NCBI RefSeq assembly: GCF_900113035.1
Contig: NZ_FONX01000004.1
Location: forward strand, 62,001 to 126,000
Reading direction: 5' to 3'
From: Paracidovorax wautersii
GTDB taxonomy: Bacteria; Pseudomonadota; Gammaproteobacteria; Burkholderiales; Burkholderiaceae_C
DNA: 64,000 bases
A program made the translations under genes and the position numbers. Positions 21,376 to 30,294 of this stretch are shown piece after piece (the stretch's first letter is position 1; the number at the start of each line of letters is the position of its first letter). The notes beneath the pieces are model-generated. The model had not been told where the DNA came from and did not search any database. It saw only the letters and a program-made list of their open reading frames with translations.

Positions 21376-22551
21376 TCAGAGCTTCTTGAGCCGCGCGATC
21401 GCCTCGCGCAGCGTCGCGTCCCGTTTGGCGAAGCAAAAGCGCACCACGCGCTGGTCGAAGCCGTCGCCGTAGAAGGCCGAGAGCGGGATCGCCGCCACGC
21501 CGATCTCGCGCGTCAGCCACTGGCAGAAGTCGGCCTCGCCCAGGTCGCTCACGGCCGAGATGTCCACGCACTGGAAGTAGCTGCCCGTGCTGGGCAGCAG
21601 CTTCAGGCGCGAGCCCTCCAGCCCCTGGCGGAACAGGTCGCGCTTGGCCTGGTAGAAGGCCGGCAGCTGCAGGTAGGGCGCGGGGTCTTCCAGATAGGCC
21701 GCGAGGCCGTGCTGCATGGGCGTGTTGACGGTGAACACGTTGAACTGGTGCACCTTGCGGAATTCCGCCGTGAGCGGCGCGGGCGCGGCCACCGTGCCGA
21801 CTTTCCAGCCCGTCACGTGGAAGGTCTTGCCGAAGCTGGAGACGATGAAGGCGCGCGCCGCCAGGCCCGGAAAGCGCGCCGCGCTCTGGTGCTGGGCGCC
21901 GTCGAACACCATGTGTTCATAGACCTCGTCGCTGATGAGCAGCACGTCGGTGGGCGCCAGCAGCTCCTGCAGCGCCAGCATGTCCTGCTCCGTCCACACG
22001 GTGGCGCTGGGGTTGTGCGGCGTGTTGACGATGATCGCGCGCGTGCGCGGCGTGATGGCCGCGCCGATGGCCGCGAAGTCCGGGCGGAAGCTGCCGGGCA
22101 CCAGCGGCACGCGCACCACGGTGCCGCCGGCCAGCTCGATGTTGGGCACATAGCTGTCGTAGCAGGGCTCCAGCACGATCACCTCGTCGCCCGGCCGCAC
22201 CGTGGCGAGGATGGCGGTGAGGATGGCCTGCGTGGCGCCAGCGGTGATGGTGATCTCGGTATTCGCGTCGTAGGCGCGGCCGTGCAGCGCCTCGATCTTG
22301 CGCGCCACGGCCTGCCGCAGCGCCGGCACGCCGGTCATGGGCGGGTACTGGTTGTGGCCGGCCTGCATGGCGCGGGTCACGGCATCGACCAGGGCCGGGT
22401 CGCAGGCGAAATCGGGGAAGCCCTGTCCCAGGTTCACCGCGCCGTGCTCGGCCGCCAGCGCCGACATCACGGTGAAGATGGTGGTGCCCACCTGGGGCAG
22501 CTTGCTGGGGACGGCGGGCGTGCGGGGCGAGAGCGGTGCGGCGGAGTTCAT
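21376..22551 (-). CDS. PLP-dependent class I/II aminotransferase, methionine aminotransferase (YbdL)-like
   Basis: The 391-residue enzyme has NLGQGFPDF at the substrate end, NTPHNPSATVW, SDEVYEHMVFDG, and the PLP lysine in SSFGKTFHVTGWKVG. The opening SKLPQVGTTIFTVMSALA is typical of the YbdL group, which acts on methionine and aromatic amino acids with 2-oxo acids. The exact amino donor is inferred. It lies 48 bases after the CysB-like gene in the same direction. Confidence 0.88.
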   Translation of the reverse strand: MNSAAPLSPRTPAVPSKLPQVGTTIFTVMSALAAEHGAVNLGQGFPDFACDPALVDAVTRAMQAGHNQYPPMTGVPALRQAVARKIEALHGRAYDANTEITITAGATQAILTAILATVRPGDEVIVLEPCYDSYVPNIELAGGTVVRVPLVPGSFRPDFAAIGAAITPRTRAIIVNTPHNPSATVWTEQDMLALQELLAPTDVLLISDEVYEHMVFDGAQHQSAARFPGLAARAFIVSSFGKTFHVTGWKVGTVAAPAPLTAEFRKVHQFNVFTVNTPMQHGLAAYLEDPAPYLQLPAFYQAKRDLFRQGLEGSRLKLLPSTGSYFQCVDISAVSDLGEADFCQWLTREIGVAAIPLSAFYGDGFDQRVVRFCFAKRDATLREAIARLKKL

Positions 22552-22599
22552 GCGGCGGAAGGCGGTGGGGCGGGGCGGGAAATACGGGGGACTGGGGCG

Positions 22600-23541
22600 T
22601 CAGAGTTCGTAGTCGTTCACGTGCCCGGTCATGGCGCGCGAGATGAGTTCGCGGTTCAGCCGGTCGCTCAGCAGTTCGGCGAACTTGAAGACGAAGTTGC
22701 GCAGGTAGGCGCCGCGCTTGAAGGCCACGCGCGCCACGCTCTGGCCAAAGAGGTGGCCCAGCGGGCGCACCACCAGGTCGCCCAGCGGGTCGTCGCGCAT
22801 GGCCATCTCGGCCACGATGCCCACGCCCAGGCCCAGGCGCACATAGGTCTTGATGACGTCGGAGTCGATGGCCTCCAGCACGATGCGCGGCTGCAGCTTG
22901 CGGGCGGCGAAGGCCTGGTCGATCTTGCCGCGGCCGGTGAACGAGGGGTGGTAGGTGACCAGCGATTCGTGCGCGATGTCGTCCAGGCCGATGCGGTCCT
23001 TCTGCGCCAGCGGGTGCGCCGTGGGCATGACCAGCACGTGCTGCCACTCGTAGCAGGGCAGGGTGACCAGGTCGGGGTAGTCGGCGAGGGATTCGGTCGC
23101 CATGCCGATCTCTGCCACCTCGTCGATCACCATGCGCGCCACCTCGTGCGGCGTGGCCTGGTGCAGGCTGATGTTGACCTTGGGGTAGGCCTCGCGCAGC
23201 TTGGCCACCGGCAGCGGCAGCACGTAGCGCGCCTGCGTGTGGGTGGTGGCGATGCTCAGCGTGCCGCTGTCCTGCGCGCTGAACTGCTCGCCGATGCGCT
23301 TCAGGTTGCCCACCTCGCGCATGATGAGCTCGATGCTTTTCAGCACGTGCTGGCCGGGCTCGGTGATGCGCTTGAGCCGCTTGCCGTGGCGCGCGAAGAT
23401 GTCCACGCCCAGCTCGTCTTCCAGTTCGATGATGGCCTTGGAGACGCCGGGCTGCGAGGTGTGCAGCGCCTTGGCGGCTTCGGTCAGGTTCAGGTTGCGG
23501 CGGGCGGCTTCCTGGACGAAGCGGAACTGGTGCAGGTTCAT
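22600..23541 (-). CDS. LysR-type regulator of the CysB group
   Basis: The 313-residue protein starts MNLHQFRFVQEAARRNLNLTEAAKALHTSQPGVSKAI, the winged helix characteristic of CysB/Cbl (only partly quoted motifs: FRFVQEA, LHTSQPGVS). The effector domain has SIATTHTQARYVLP and VIDEVAEIGMATE. CysB proteins activate sulfate assimilation genes when N-acetylserine is present. Location next to a CbiX-type chelatase (sirohaem for sulfite reductase) and a probable methionine aminotransferase supports a sulfur role. Confidence 0.9.
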   Translation of the reverse strand: MNLHQFRFVQEAARRNLNLTEAAKALHTSQPGVSKAIIELEDELGVDIFARHGKRLKRITEPGQHVLKSIELIMREVGNLKRIGEQFSAQDSGTLSIATTHTQARYVLPLPVAKLREAYPKVNISLHQATPHEVARMVIDEVAEIGMATESLADYPDLVTLPCYEWQHVLVMPTAHPLAQKDRIGLDDIAHESLVTYHPSFTGRGKIDQAFAARKLQPRIVLEAIDSDVIKTYVRLGLGVGIVAEMAMRDDPLGDLVVRPLGHLFGQSVARVAFKRGAYLRNFVFKFAELLSDRLNRELISRAMTGHVNDYEL

Positions 23542-23584
23542 GTCTGATGGCGGCTAAAAAGTCGCATCATTATGCTGCAATCGT

Positions 23585-24025
23585 CTAAGTGTCGAGACCC
23601 TTATGCAGTTCCTCTTTGGTGTCGAATGGCGCGCAGGCGATCTGCGCCATGAGGGCCGTCATGCGCTCGTCCTCGCCGATGGCCTGCTGCACGTGTAGGT
23701 CCAGCGTGGGGTGTTCGGTGCGCAGCTCCTGCACCAGCAGCGGCAGATCCTCGCGCGCATGCCGGCCGGTGCCGAGGAACATGGGCACGATGGTGATGCG
23801 GCCGACGCCGCCGGCCGCCATGCCGCGCACCACCTGGGGCAGGTCGGGCTCGCTGAGTTCGAGGTAGGCGCACTGCACGGCGAGGTCAGGCCGGTCGGCC
23901 GCGATGCGCGCGGCGACGGCCTCCATCGGCTTGCTCCAGAGCGGGTCGCGGGAGCCGTGGGCGAACAGCACGACGCCGTCGTGTTCGTGGGAGGAAGAGG
24001 GCATGGAGTCGTTGTGGTGTGTCAT
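23585..24025 (-). CDS. sirohydrochlorin chelatase / CbiX-type protein
   Basis: The 146-residue single-domain protein has VVLFAHGSRDPLWSKPMEAV near the start, with the metal-binding His in HGSRDP, and ITIVPMFLGTGRHAREDLP with the second His. Small CbiX proteins insert Fe, Co or Ni into sirohydrochlorin for sirohaem, B12 or related cofactors. The start ATG (24025-24023) overlaps the lptG stop in ATGA. A second ATG at 24004 is possible. Confidence 0.88.
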   Translation of the reverse strand: MTHHNDSMPSSSHEHDGVVLFAHGSRDPLWSKPMEAVAARIAADRPDLAVQCAYLELSEPDLPQVVRGMAAGGVGRITIVPMFLGTGRHAREDLPLLVQELRTEHPTLDLHVQQAIGEDERMTALMAQIACAPFDTKEELHKGLDT

Positions 24026-25146
24026 CGCCTGAGCACCAGCCACCCGAAGGCGCCCAGCGACAGCACGGTATAGATCAGCCCCGGCGCCGCGGCGGTGAGC
24101 CAGGGCGACCAGTTGCGCAGGTTGCCCGCATAGCCGAACACGTTGTTGAGCAGGAAGAAGCTGATGCCGGCCATCACGCCGCCGAACACATAGGTGGCGA
24201 TGCCGCCCGAGCGGAAGTGCAGGTAGGCGAAGGGCAGCGACAGCACGACCATCACCAGGCAGCTCAGCGGATAGAAGACCTTGCGCCAGAACTCGATCTC
24301 GTAGCGCTGGGCGGACTGGCCGTTGGATTCCAGATGGCGGATGTACTGGAAGAGGTCGATGGTCGCCATCTTGTCGGGCTTGAGCAGGGAGGCGGCCACC
24401 ATGTCGGTGCTGATGTGCGTGGGCCAGCGGTACTGGGCTTCCGCGAAGCGTTCCACGTGCGCTGCGCTGCTGCCCGGGCTGCCGTCGCCGCCTTGGTGGA
24501 AGATGTTGCGGTGCACGCCTTCGAGTTCCCAGCCATTGCCGTCGGGCGCGAATTCGCCGCGCTCGGCCTGCAGCGTGGAGACGACGCGGCCCCGCCCGTC
24601 GAATTCGTACACCCGCACGTTGCGCATGTGGCCGTTCGTGTCGAGCGCGCGCACGTTGACGGCCACCGAATGGTCGCCCTGCCGTTCCTTGAGCCATGCG
24701 CCCGTGGCGCCGGAGCTGATCTGCCCGGTGCGCCGCGCCTTGACCAGCTGCGAGGCCTTGTCGCTGAGCGGCGCCAGGTAGTCGCCCACCGCGAAGGTCA
24801 GGATGGCGAAGCCGCAGCCCAGCACCAGCAGCGTGCGCAGCGCACGCCAGGGCCCCAGGCCGCTGGTGCGCATGATGGTGAATTCGGAGCTCTGCGCCAG
24901 CCGCGCCATCACGAAGATGGTGCCGATCAGCACGGTGATGGGCAGCAGCTCGTAGAGGTGCGCAGGCAGGCTCAGCGCCACGTAGAGCAGCGCGTACGAC
25001 AGCGTGTAGCCGGCATCGCCCGCGCGGCCCACCCAGCGCAGCTCGTCCACCATGTCGAAGAAGAAGAAGAGCGCCAGGAAGGCCAGCGTGACGAAGGCGA
25101 CGCCGGTGATGGCCTCGCGGTAGATGAGGCGGCGGATGGTCTTCAT
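24022..25146 (-). CDS. lptG: LPS export ABC transporter permease LptG
   Basis: LptG pairs with LptF and LptB2 to extract lipopolysaccharide from the inner membrane. The 374-residue protein has membrane helices at both ends around a periplasmic beta-jellyroll, and the YjgQ-type opening MKTIRRLIYREAITGVAFVTL. It shows ELLPITVLIGTIFVMARLAQSSE, the coupling-helix region of this family. It overlaps lptF by 4 bases (25143-25146). Confidence 0.95.
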   Translation of the reverse strand: MKTIRRLIYREAITGVAFVTLAFLALFFFFDMVDELRWVGRAGDAGYTLSYALLYVALSLPAHLYELLPITVLIGTIFVMARLAQSSEFTIMRTSGLGPWRALRTLLVLGCGFAILTFAVGDYLAPLSDKASQLVKARRTGQISSGATGAWLKERQGDHSVAVNVRALDTNGHMRNVRVYEFDGRGRVVSTLQAERGEFAPDGNGWELEGVHRNIFHQGGDGSPGSSAAHVERFAEAQYRWPTHISTDMVAASLLKPDKMATIDLFQYIRHLESNGQSAQRYEIEFWRKVFYPLSCLVMVVLSLPFAYLHFRSGGIATYVFGGVMAGISFFLLNNVFGYAGNLRNWSPWLTAAAPGLIYTVLSLGAFGWLVLRR

Positions 25147-26237
25147 GCGGTATTCCGTGCGCCCAGCAGCGTGCGCAGCGACCAGTGGTTGTGGCGCCAG
25201 GTCAGCAGCGCCAGCGCGAAGGCCAGCGCCCCGCCGTGCAGCATCAGCATGAAGGGCCAGAGGCCCATGCGCCCGGCCGCCACCCAGCTCTGGCCCACGG
25301 TCATGAGGTTGTAGTAGACGATGAAGGAGAAGAGGGCGAACATCATGCTGCCGCTGCGGCCGGCGCGCGGGTTGACCACGGCGATCGCCAGGCCCAGCAC
25401 GACGAAGTTGAGCGCCGCGAACGCCAGGCCCATGCGCCAGCCCAGTTCCGCCAGGTCGTTGGGCGTGGGGTCGCGCAGCAGGGCCAGCGTGTCCTGCGTC
25501 TTCACGGCGGCTTCATCCGAGCCGCTGGACGAGGAAGAACCGATGCGCATGCCGTACTCGACGAAGTCGCTCACCTTGATGCCGGGCTTGTCCAGCGTGG
25601 TTTCCAGCCGCTGGCCGTCGCTCAGGATGACCATGCGTTCGCCCTTGCGCACTTCGAGCCGCGCGCTGCGCGCGGAGGTGACCGTCTCGCGGTCCTTCTC
25701 GGTGGTAGCGACGAACACGTTGCTGGCCTCGCCGGCGTCCGACGTGGCCTTGTCGATGAAGAAGACGCGCGTGCCGTTGGCCGACTCCTGGAATTCACCG
25801 GGGGCGATGCGGTCGATGTCGCTGCGCTGCTCGTACTGCGTGCGCAGCTCCACCACCTGGCGGTTGGCCCAGGGCCAGATCGCCAGCGCCAGCGCGGCGA
25901 CGGCCAGCATCACCGGCCAGGCGAAGCGCAGCAGCGGCCCGAGCAGGCTCATGAGCCCGCGCCCGCTGGCGAACCAGATCACCATCTCGCTGTCGCGGTA
26001 CATGCGCGAGAGCGTGCTCACGGTGGCGATGAACAGGCTCAGCGTGAGGATGGTGGATAGCTGCCCCAGCACGGTGAAGCCCATCACCAGCATCACGTCC
26101 GATGGGCTCACGCTGCCGCGGGCGGCCTGGCCCAGCGTGCGGATCAGCATCATCGTCATGACCACGGTGATCAGCACCACCAGCGTGGCCCCGAAGCTGC
26201 GCGCCAGCTCCTTGCGGATGGATGAATCGAATAACAT
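25143..26237 (-). CDS. lptF: LPS export ABC transporter permease LptF
   Basis: The 364-residue partner of LptG starts MLFDSSIRKELARSFGATLVVL and has MYRDSEMVIWFASGRG in the coupling region and a periplasmic domain between helix groups. It is divergent from pepA with only 23 bases between the two starts, so their promoters must overlap each other or the opposite gene. This arrangement is conserved in Proteobacteria. Confidence 0.95.
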   Translation of the reverse strand: MLFDSSIRKELARSFGATLVVLITVVMTMMLIRTLGQAARGSVSPSDVMLVMGFTVLGQLSTILTLSLFIATVSTLSRMYRDSEMVIWFASGRGLMSLLGPLLRFAWPVMLAVAALALAIWPWANRQVVELRTQYEQRSDIDRIAPGEFQESANGTRVFFIDKATSDAGEASNVFVATTEKDRETVTSARSARLEVRKGERMVILSDGQRLETTLDKPGIKVSDFVEYGMRIGSSSSSGSDEAAVKTQDTLALLRDPTPNDLAELGWRMGLAFAALNFVVLGLAIAVVNPRAGRSGSMMFALFSFIVYYNLMTVGQSWVAAGRMGLWPFMLMLHGGALAFALALLTWRHNHWSLRTLLGARNTA

Positions 26238-26260
26238 TGGCTCGAAGGAAAACGCCGATT

Positions 26261-27829
26261 ATGAACTTCGATCTGAAGACCCTGCCGCTGTCCACCGCTG
26301 CCGCCGAGAAGTGCGACCTGCTGATCGTGCTGGTGCCCGAGGGCTTCAAGCCCGCGGCCGACGCGCTGTCCACGCTGGTGGCCCATGCCCTCAAACAGGG
26401 CGACCTGGAGGCCAAGCCGGGCAAGAGCCTGTCGCTCTACAACGCGCCCGCCGTGGCCTCCCGCCGGCTGGTGCTGGCCGGTGCCGGCAACGGCAGCGCC
26501 AAGGCGGTGCGCCAGGCCCTGCTGGCCTGCGCATCGGCGCTCAAGGGGCCGCAGATCAAGCGTGCTGCGCTGGTCTTCGCCGGTGCTATCGGCCCCGATG
26601 CGGTCTGCGCCGCCGTGCTGGCCGTGGCCGATGGCAGCTATGTCTATACCGCCACCAAGTCCAAGGCCGAAGCGCCGGCCCTGGCCCGCGTGACGGTGGG
26701 CGTGCCTGACGCCGCTGCCGTGCGCGAAGGCTTCGCCCGGGGCACGGGTGTGGCCGCCGGCGTCGAGTTCGCCCGCGAATGGGCCAACCGTCCCGCCAAC
26801 CACGCCACCCCCACGCTGCTCGCCAACGCCGCCAAGACGCTGGCCAAGGCGCCGAACATCCAGTGCAAGGTGCACGGCCCTGCCGAGGTGGCGCGCCTGG
26901 GCATGGGCTCCTTCATGGCCGTGGCGCGCGGCTCCGAAGAGCCGCTGCGCTTCATCGAGCTGCACTACAACGGCGCCGCCAAGAGCGTGCCGCCCGTGGT
27001 GCTGGTGGGCAAGGGCATCACCTTCGACACCGGCGGCATCTCCATCAAGCCGGCGGCGGAGATGGACGAGATGAAGTTCGACATGGGCGGCGCCGCCAGC
27101 GTGCTGGGCACCTTCCGCGCCCTGGCCGAGCTCAAGCCCGCCATCAACGTCCTGGGGCTGATCCCCGCCTGCGAGAACATGCCTGACGGCCGCGCCGTCA
27201 AGCCCGGCGACGTGGTCACCACCATGAACGGCCTGACGGTCGAGGTGCTCAACACCGACGCCGAAGGCCGTCTGGTGCTGTGCGACGCGCTGACCTACGC
27301 GGCCCGCTTCAAGCCCCAGGCCCTGGTGGACATCGCCACGCTGACGGGCGCCTGCGTGATCGCGCTGGGCAACCTGCGCAGCGGCCTCTTCGCCACCGAC
27401 GACGCGCTTGCCGCCAAGCTGCAGGCCGCCGGCGAGGCCGCGCTCGACCCCTGCTGGCGCATGCCGCTGGACGACGAATACGCCGAAGGCCTGAAGAGCA
27501 ACTTCGCCGACATGGGCAACGTGGGCGGGCGCGCCGGTGGCTCCATTACCGCGGCCAAGTTCCTGCAGCGCTTCGTGGGCGACACGCCCTGGGCGCATCT
27601 GGACATCGCCGGCACGGCCTGGAAGAGCGGTGCGGCCAAGGGCGGCACGGGCCGCCCGGTGGGCCTGCTGGTGCACTACCTGCTGGACGTCGCTCGCGGC
27701 GCTGCTGCAGGTGCCGCAGGTGCTGCGCCGGCTGCTGCGCGCCGCCGTGCCGCAGACGCATCCACGCCAGCGCCCGCTGCCAAGGCCGCCAAGCCGGTGC
27801 GTGCCAAGACGGTGCGCTCGGCCGCCTGA
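26261..27829 (+). CDS. pepA: leucyl aminopeptidase (PepA, M17) with Ala-rich C-terminal extension
   Basis: The 522-residue cytosolic aminopeptidase has the M17 metal and catalytic blocks VGKGITFDTGGISIKP, KFDMGGAAS and NTDAEGRLVLCDAL. The catalytic domain ends near LLVHYLL. After that about 45 residues of Ala/Pro/Lys-rich sequence follow that are not part of known PepA folds. The ATG at 26261 is chosen over 26222 because MNFDLKTLPLS matches the usual beginning. Besides peptide turnover, PepA can bind DNA in enterobacteria; that role here is not shown. Confidence 0.95.
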   Translation: MNFDLKTLPLSTAAAEKCDLLIVLVPEGFKPAADALSTLVAHALKQGDLEAKPGKSLSLYNAPAVASRRLVLAGAGNGSAKAVRQALLACASALKGPQIKRAALVFAGAIGPDAVCAAVLAVADGSYVYTATKSKAEAPALARVTVGVPDAAAVREGFARGTGVAAGVEFAREWANRPANHATPTLLANAAKTLAKAPNIQCKVHGPAEVARLGMGSFMAVARGSEEPLRFIELHYNGAAKSVPPVVLVGKGITFDTGGISIKPAAEMDEMKFDMGGAASVLGTFRALAELKPAINVLGLIPACENMPDGRAVKPGDVVTTMNGLTVEVLNTDAEGRLVLCDALTYAARFKPQALVDIATLTGACVIALGNLRSGLFATDDALAAKLQAAGEAALDPCWRMPLDDEYAEGLKSNFADMGNVGGRAGGSITAAKFLQRFVGDTPWAHLDIAGTAWKSGAAKGGTGRPVGLLVHYLLDVARGAAAGAAGAAPAAARRRAADASTPAPAAKAAKPVRAKTVRSAA

Positions 27830-27867
27830 GGCGCCTGCAGGTCCATGCCCCACCACCAGCCGCGGCG

Positions 27868-28302
27868 ATGACCGAGATCGCATTCCATTTCAATGCGCCG
27901 GACAAGCTGGCCTACGCCTGCCGGTTCGCGCGCAAGGTCTCCCGGGCCGACGTGCGGCTCGCCATCACCGGGCCGCAGGACCAGCTCGATCAGCTCGACC
28001 GCATGCTCTGGGCCATGGCGTCCACCGACTTCGTGGCCCACTGCCGTGGCGATGCGGACGAGGAGATGTGCAAGGTCTCGCCCGTGATCTTGGTGCCTGA
28101 TGCGGGCAGCGCGCCGCACAGCGAAGTGCTGCTCAATCTGGGCGCCGGCGTGCCCGCGGCCTTCAGCCGCTTCGGCAAGCTGATCGAGGTCGTGAGCAGC
28201 CAGGACGAGGCCGACCGCCAGGCCGCGCGCGAGCGCTGGCGGCACTACGCCGCGCGGGGCTACGCCATCGTCCGCCACGATTTGGTGCTCAAGGGCGGCT
28301 GA
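27868..28302 (+). CDS. holC: DNA polymerase III subunit chi
   Basis: The 144-residue chi subunit links the clamp loader to SSB. It begins MTEIAFHFNAPDKLAYACR and has RLDRMLW-like and WR..A..GY stretches near the end that fit HolC. Position directly after pepA is the usual one. Confidence 0.9.
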   Translation: MTEIAFHFNAPDKLAYACRFARKVSRADVRLAITGPQDQLDQLDRMLWAMASTDFVAHCRGDADEEMCKVSPVILVPDAGSAPHSEVLLNLGAGVPAAFSRFGKLIEVVSSQDEADRQAARERWRHYAARGYAIVRHDLVLKGG

Positions 28303-28304
28303 CC

Positions 28305-28784
28305 ATGGCAGCGCCAAATTCTCCCGCTGGGCAGCCCCCCAGATTTGTGCCCACGCTCACCGAGGTGGTGCAGATCGACGACGTGGCGAGCGAGGCGCAG
28401 CCAGCGGCCGAGCCGCCGGCGGTGGCCCCTCCGCCGCTTCCAACTTCCGGCTGGCCTTCGGTGCCTCCGGCGCCCGCAACGCCTGCCAGCTGGCCTGCCG
28501 TGCCGGCGGTGCCTGCACCCCATCCGCAGCCCTCAGCGCCTGCCGCGCAGCCTTCTCCGTCCGCCTTGCCCGAAGGGATCGAGGAATACATCGTCCACCG
28601 CGTCATGCAGCGTGTGGATGTGGTGCTCGACCAGCGCCTGCGCGAGGCCATCGCCACCGTGGTGCAGGAGCAGACGCGCTCCCTGGTGCCCCGGCTGCGC
28701 GAAGAGGTCGAGTCGGTGGTGCGCCACGCGGTCTATGAAGCGGTGGCCGACGAACTGGCGCCCGGCCGCGCGACCCCATTGTGA
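28305..28784 (+). CDS. small Pro/Ala-rich protein, DUF2486-like
   Basis: The 159-residue product starts two bases after the holC stop. It opens with FVPTLTEVVQIDD, a motif I associate with DUF2486 proteins found behind holC in Burkholderiales. A Pro/Ala linker (about 30-90) follows, then an amphipathic helical region (about 95-150, IEEYIVHRVMQRVDVVLD). No catalytic motif or membrane segment is visible. Function is unknown. The helical end might multimerise. Confidence 0.75.
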   Translation: MAAPNSPAGQPPRFVPTLTEVVQIDDVASEAQPAAEPPAVAPPPLPTSGWPSVPPAPATPASWPAVPAVPAPHPQPSAPAAQPSPSALPEGIEEYIVHRVMQRVDVVLDQRLREAIATVVQEQTRSLVPRLREEVESVVRHAVYEAVADELAPGRATPL

Positions 28785-28920
28785 GTTGGCAGGGTTTATC
28801 CCTGTGAATTCCAGAGCTGTTCCGCGTGTTCCCTAGTGTTCTGGCCCGTAAATTGCGATATGTTTCCCCGCGTTGAGACACAACAATATTTCTCAGCGTT
28901 TACCTTTACTGGAGATCCCT

Positions 28921-30048
28921 ATGCAATTGAAGTTGAAACTGACCGTCCTCGCAGCGATCGCAGCGGTGGCTGGCATGGCCACCGCCCAAGAAGTGGTGAA
29001 GATCGGCCACGTGGGCCCGGTTTCTGGTGCGCAAGCGCATTACGGCAAAGACAACGAAAACGGCGCCCGCATGGCGATCGAAGAGCTGAATGCCCAAGGC
29101 GTCAGCATCGGCGGCAAGAAGGTCAAGTTTGAACTCCAGGCGGAAGACGATGCCGCCGATCCGAAGCAAGGTACCGCTGCCGCACAGAAGCTGTGCGACG
29201 CCAAGGTCGCCGGCGTGGTGGGCCACCTGAACTCGGGCACCACCATCCCCGCTTCCAAGGTCTACAACGACTGCGGCATTCCCCACGTGACGGGCGCGGC
29301 CACCAACCCCAACCTGACCAAGCCGGGCTACAAGACCACCTTCCGCATCATCGCCAACGACAACGCCCTGGGCGCTGGCCTGGCAGCCTACGCGGCCGAC
29401 ACGCTGAAGCTCAAGTCCGTGGCCATCATCGACGACCGCACGGCCTACGGCCAGGGCGTTGCCACCGTGTTCAAGAAGGTCGCTGCCGAGAAGGGCATCA
29501 AGATCGTGGACGAACAGTTCACGACCGACAAGGCCACCGACTTCATGGCCATCCTGACGGCCATCAAGGCCAAGAACCCCGATGGCATCTTCTTCGGCGG
29601 CATGGATCCCCAGGCCGGCCCGATGCTGCGCCAGATGGAACAGCTGGGCATGACCAACGTCAAGTACTTCGGCGGCGACGGCATCTGCACGTCCGAGATC
29701 GCCAAGCTGGCGGCCGGCGCCAAGACGCTGTCCAACGTGGTCTGCGCCGAAGGCGGTGCATCGCTGGCCAAGATGCCTGGCGGCACGGCCTGGAAGGCCA
29801 AGTACGACGCCAAGTACCCTGGCCAGTTCCAAGTGTACAGCCCCTACACCTATGACGCCACCATGCTGCTGGTCGATGCCATGAAGCGTGCAGGTTCGTG
29901 GGATCCGAAGGTCTATATCCCCGAGCTGGCCAAGTCCAACTACAAGGGCGTGACCGCCAACATCGCCTTCGAACCCAACGGCGAACTGAAGAACCCCGCC
30001 ATCACCCTGTACGTGTACAAGGACGGCAAGAAGACGCCTCTGAACTGA
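28921..30048 (+). CDS. branched-chain amino acid type ABC transporter substrate-binding protein (LivK-like), orphan copy 2
   Basis: This 375-residue periplasmic protein is a close paralogue of the one at 1590. It has a signal peptide ending GMATAQE, then VVKIGHVGPVSG, GGKKVKFEL and AIIDDRTAYGQGVA. The ATG at 28921 follows GGAG at the right distance, and the open frame upstream is not used. No permease genes adjoin. Its mRNA leader is AT-richer than the surroundings and a strong terminator follows, so it is likely a well-expressed single-gene unit. Confidence 0.92.
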   Translation: MQLKLKLTVLAAIAAVAGMATAQEVVKIGHVGPVSGAQAHYGKDNENGARMAIEELNAQGVSIGGKKVKFELQAEDDAADPKQGTAAAQKLCDAKVAGVVGHLNSGTTIPASKVYNDCGIPHVTGAATNPNLTKPGYKTTFRIIANDNALGAGLAAYAADTLKLKSVAIIDDRTAYGQGVATVFKKVAAEKGIKIVDEQFTTDKATDFMAILTAIKAKNPDGIFFGGMDPQAGPMLRQMEQLGMTNVKYFGGDGICTSEIAKLAAGAKTLSNVVCAEGGASLAKMPGGTAWKAKYDAKYPGQFQVYSPYTYDATMLLVDAMKRAGSWDPKVYIPELAKSNYKGVTANIAFEPNGELKNPAITLYVYKDGKKTPLN

Positions 30049-30113
30049 GCGCGCACGCAGCCATAGCCTGCAAGGGGCCGGCCCAGGCCGCTGCACCTTG
30101 CGGGTGATGAACG

Positions 30114-30149
30114 AAAGCCGGGGGGATCGCAAAGATCCTCCCGGCTTTT
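30114..30149 (+). terminator. intrinsic terminator after livK copy 2
   Basis: A 12 to 13-bp GC-rich stem (AGCCGGGGGGATC with GATCCTCCCGGCT) and a GCAAA loop is followed by TTTTT. Confidence 0.9.
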
Positions 30150-30219
30150 TCCATGGTGCCTGCGCAGCGGAGCGTCGGGCCGAGGCGAAGCCGACGGCGG
30201 GGCCTGCACGCAGGCGAAA

Positions 30220-30242
30220 AAAAACGGCCAGTGGCCGTTTTT
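30220..30242. terminator. bidirectional terminator before the ppiC 3' end
   Basis: AAAAACGGCCA and TGGCCGTTTTT form a near-perfect palindrome with an A-run on one side and a T-run on the other. It can end transcription of the minus-strand ppiC gene and any read-through from the plus strand. Confidence 0.85.
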
Positions 30243-30294
30243 CTTCTTCGGCGCCAGCCTCTCTTTCACGAGAGGGGCTGCGCGAATGTCGGAA

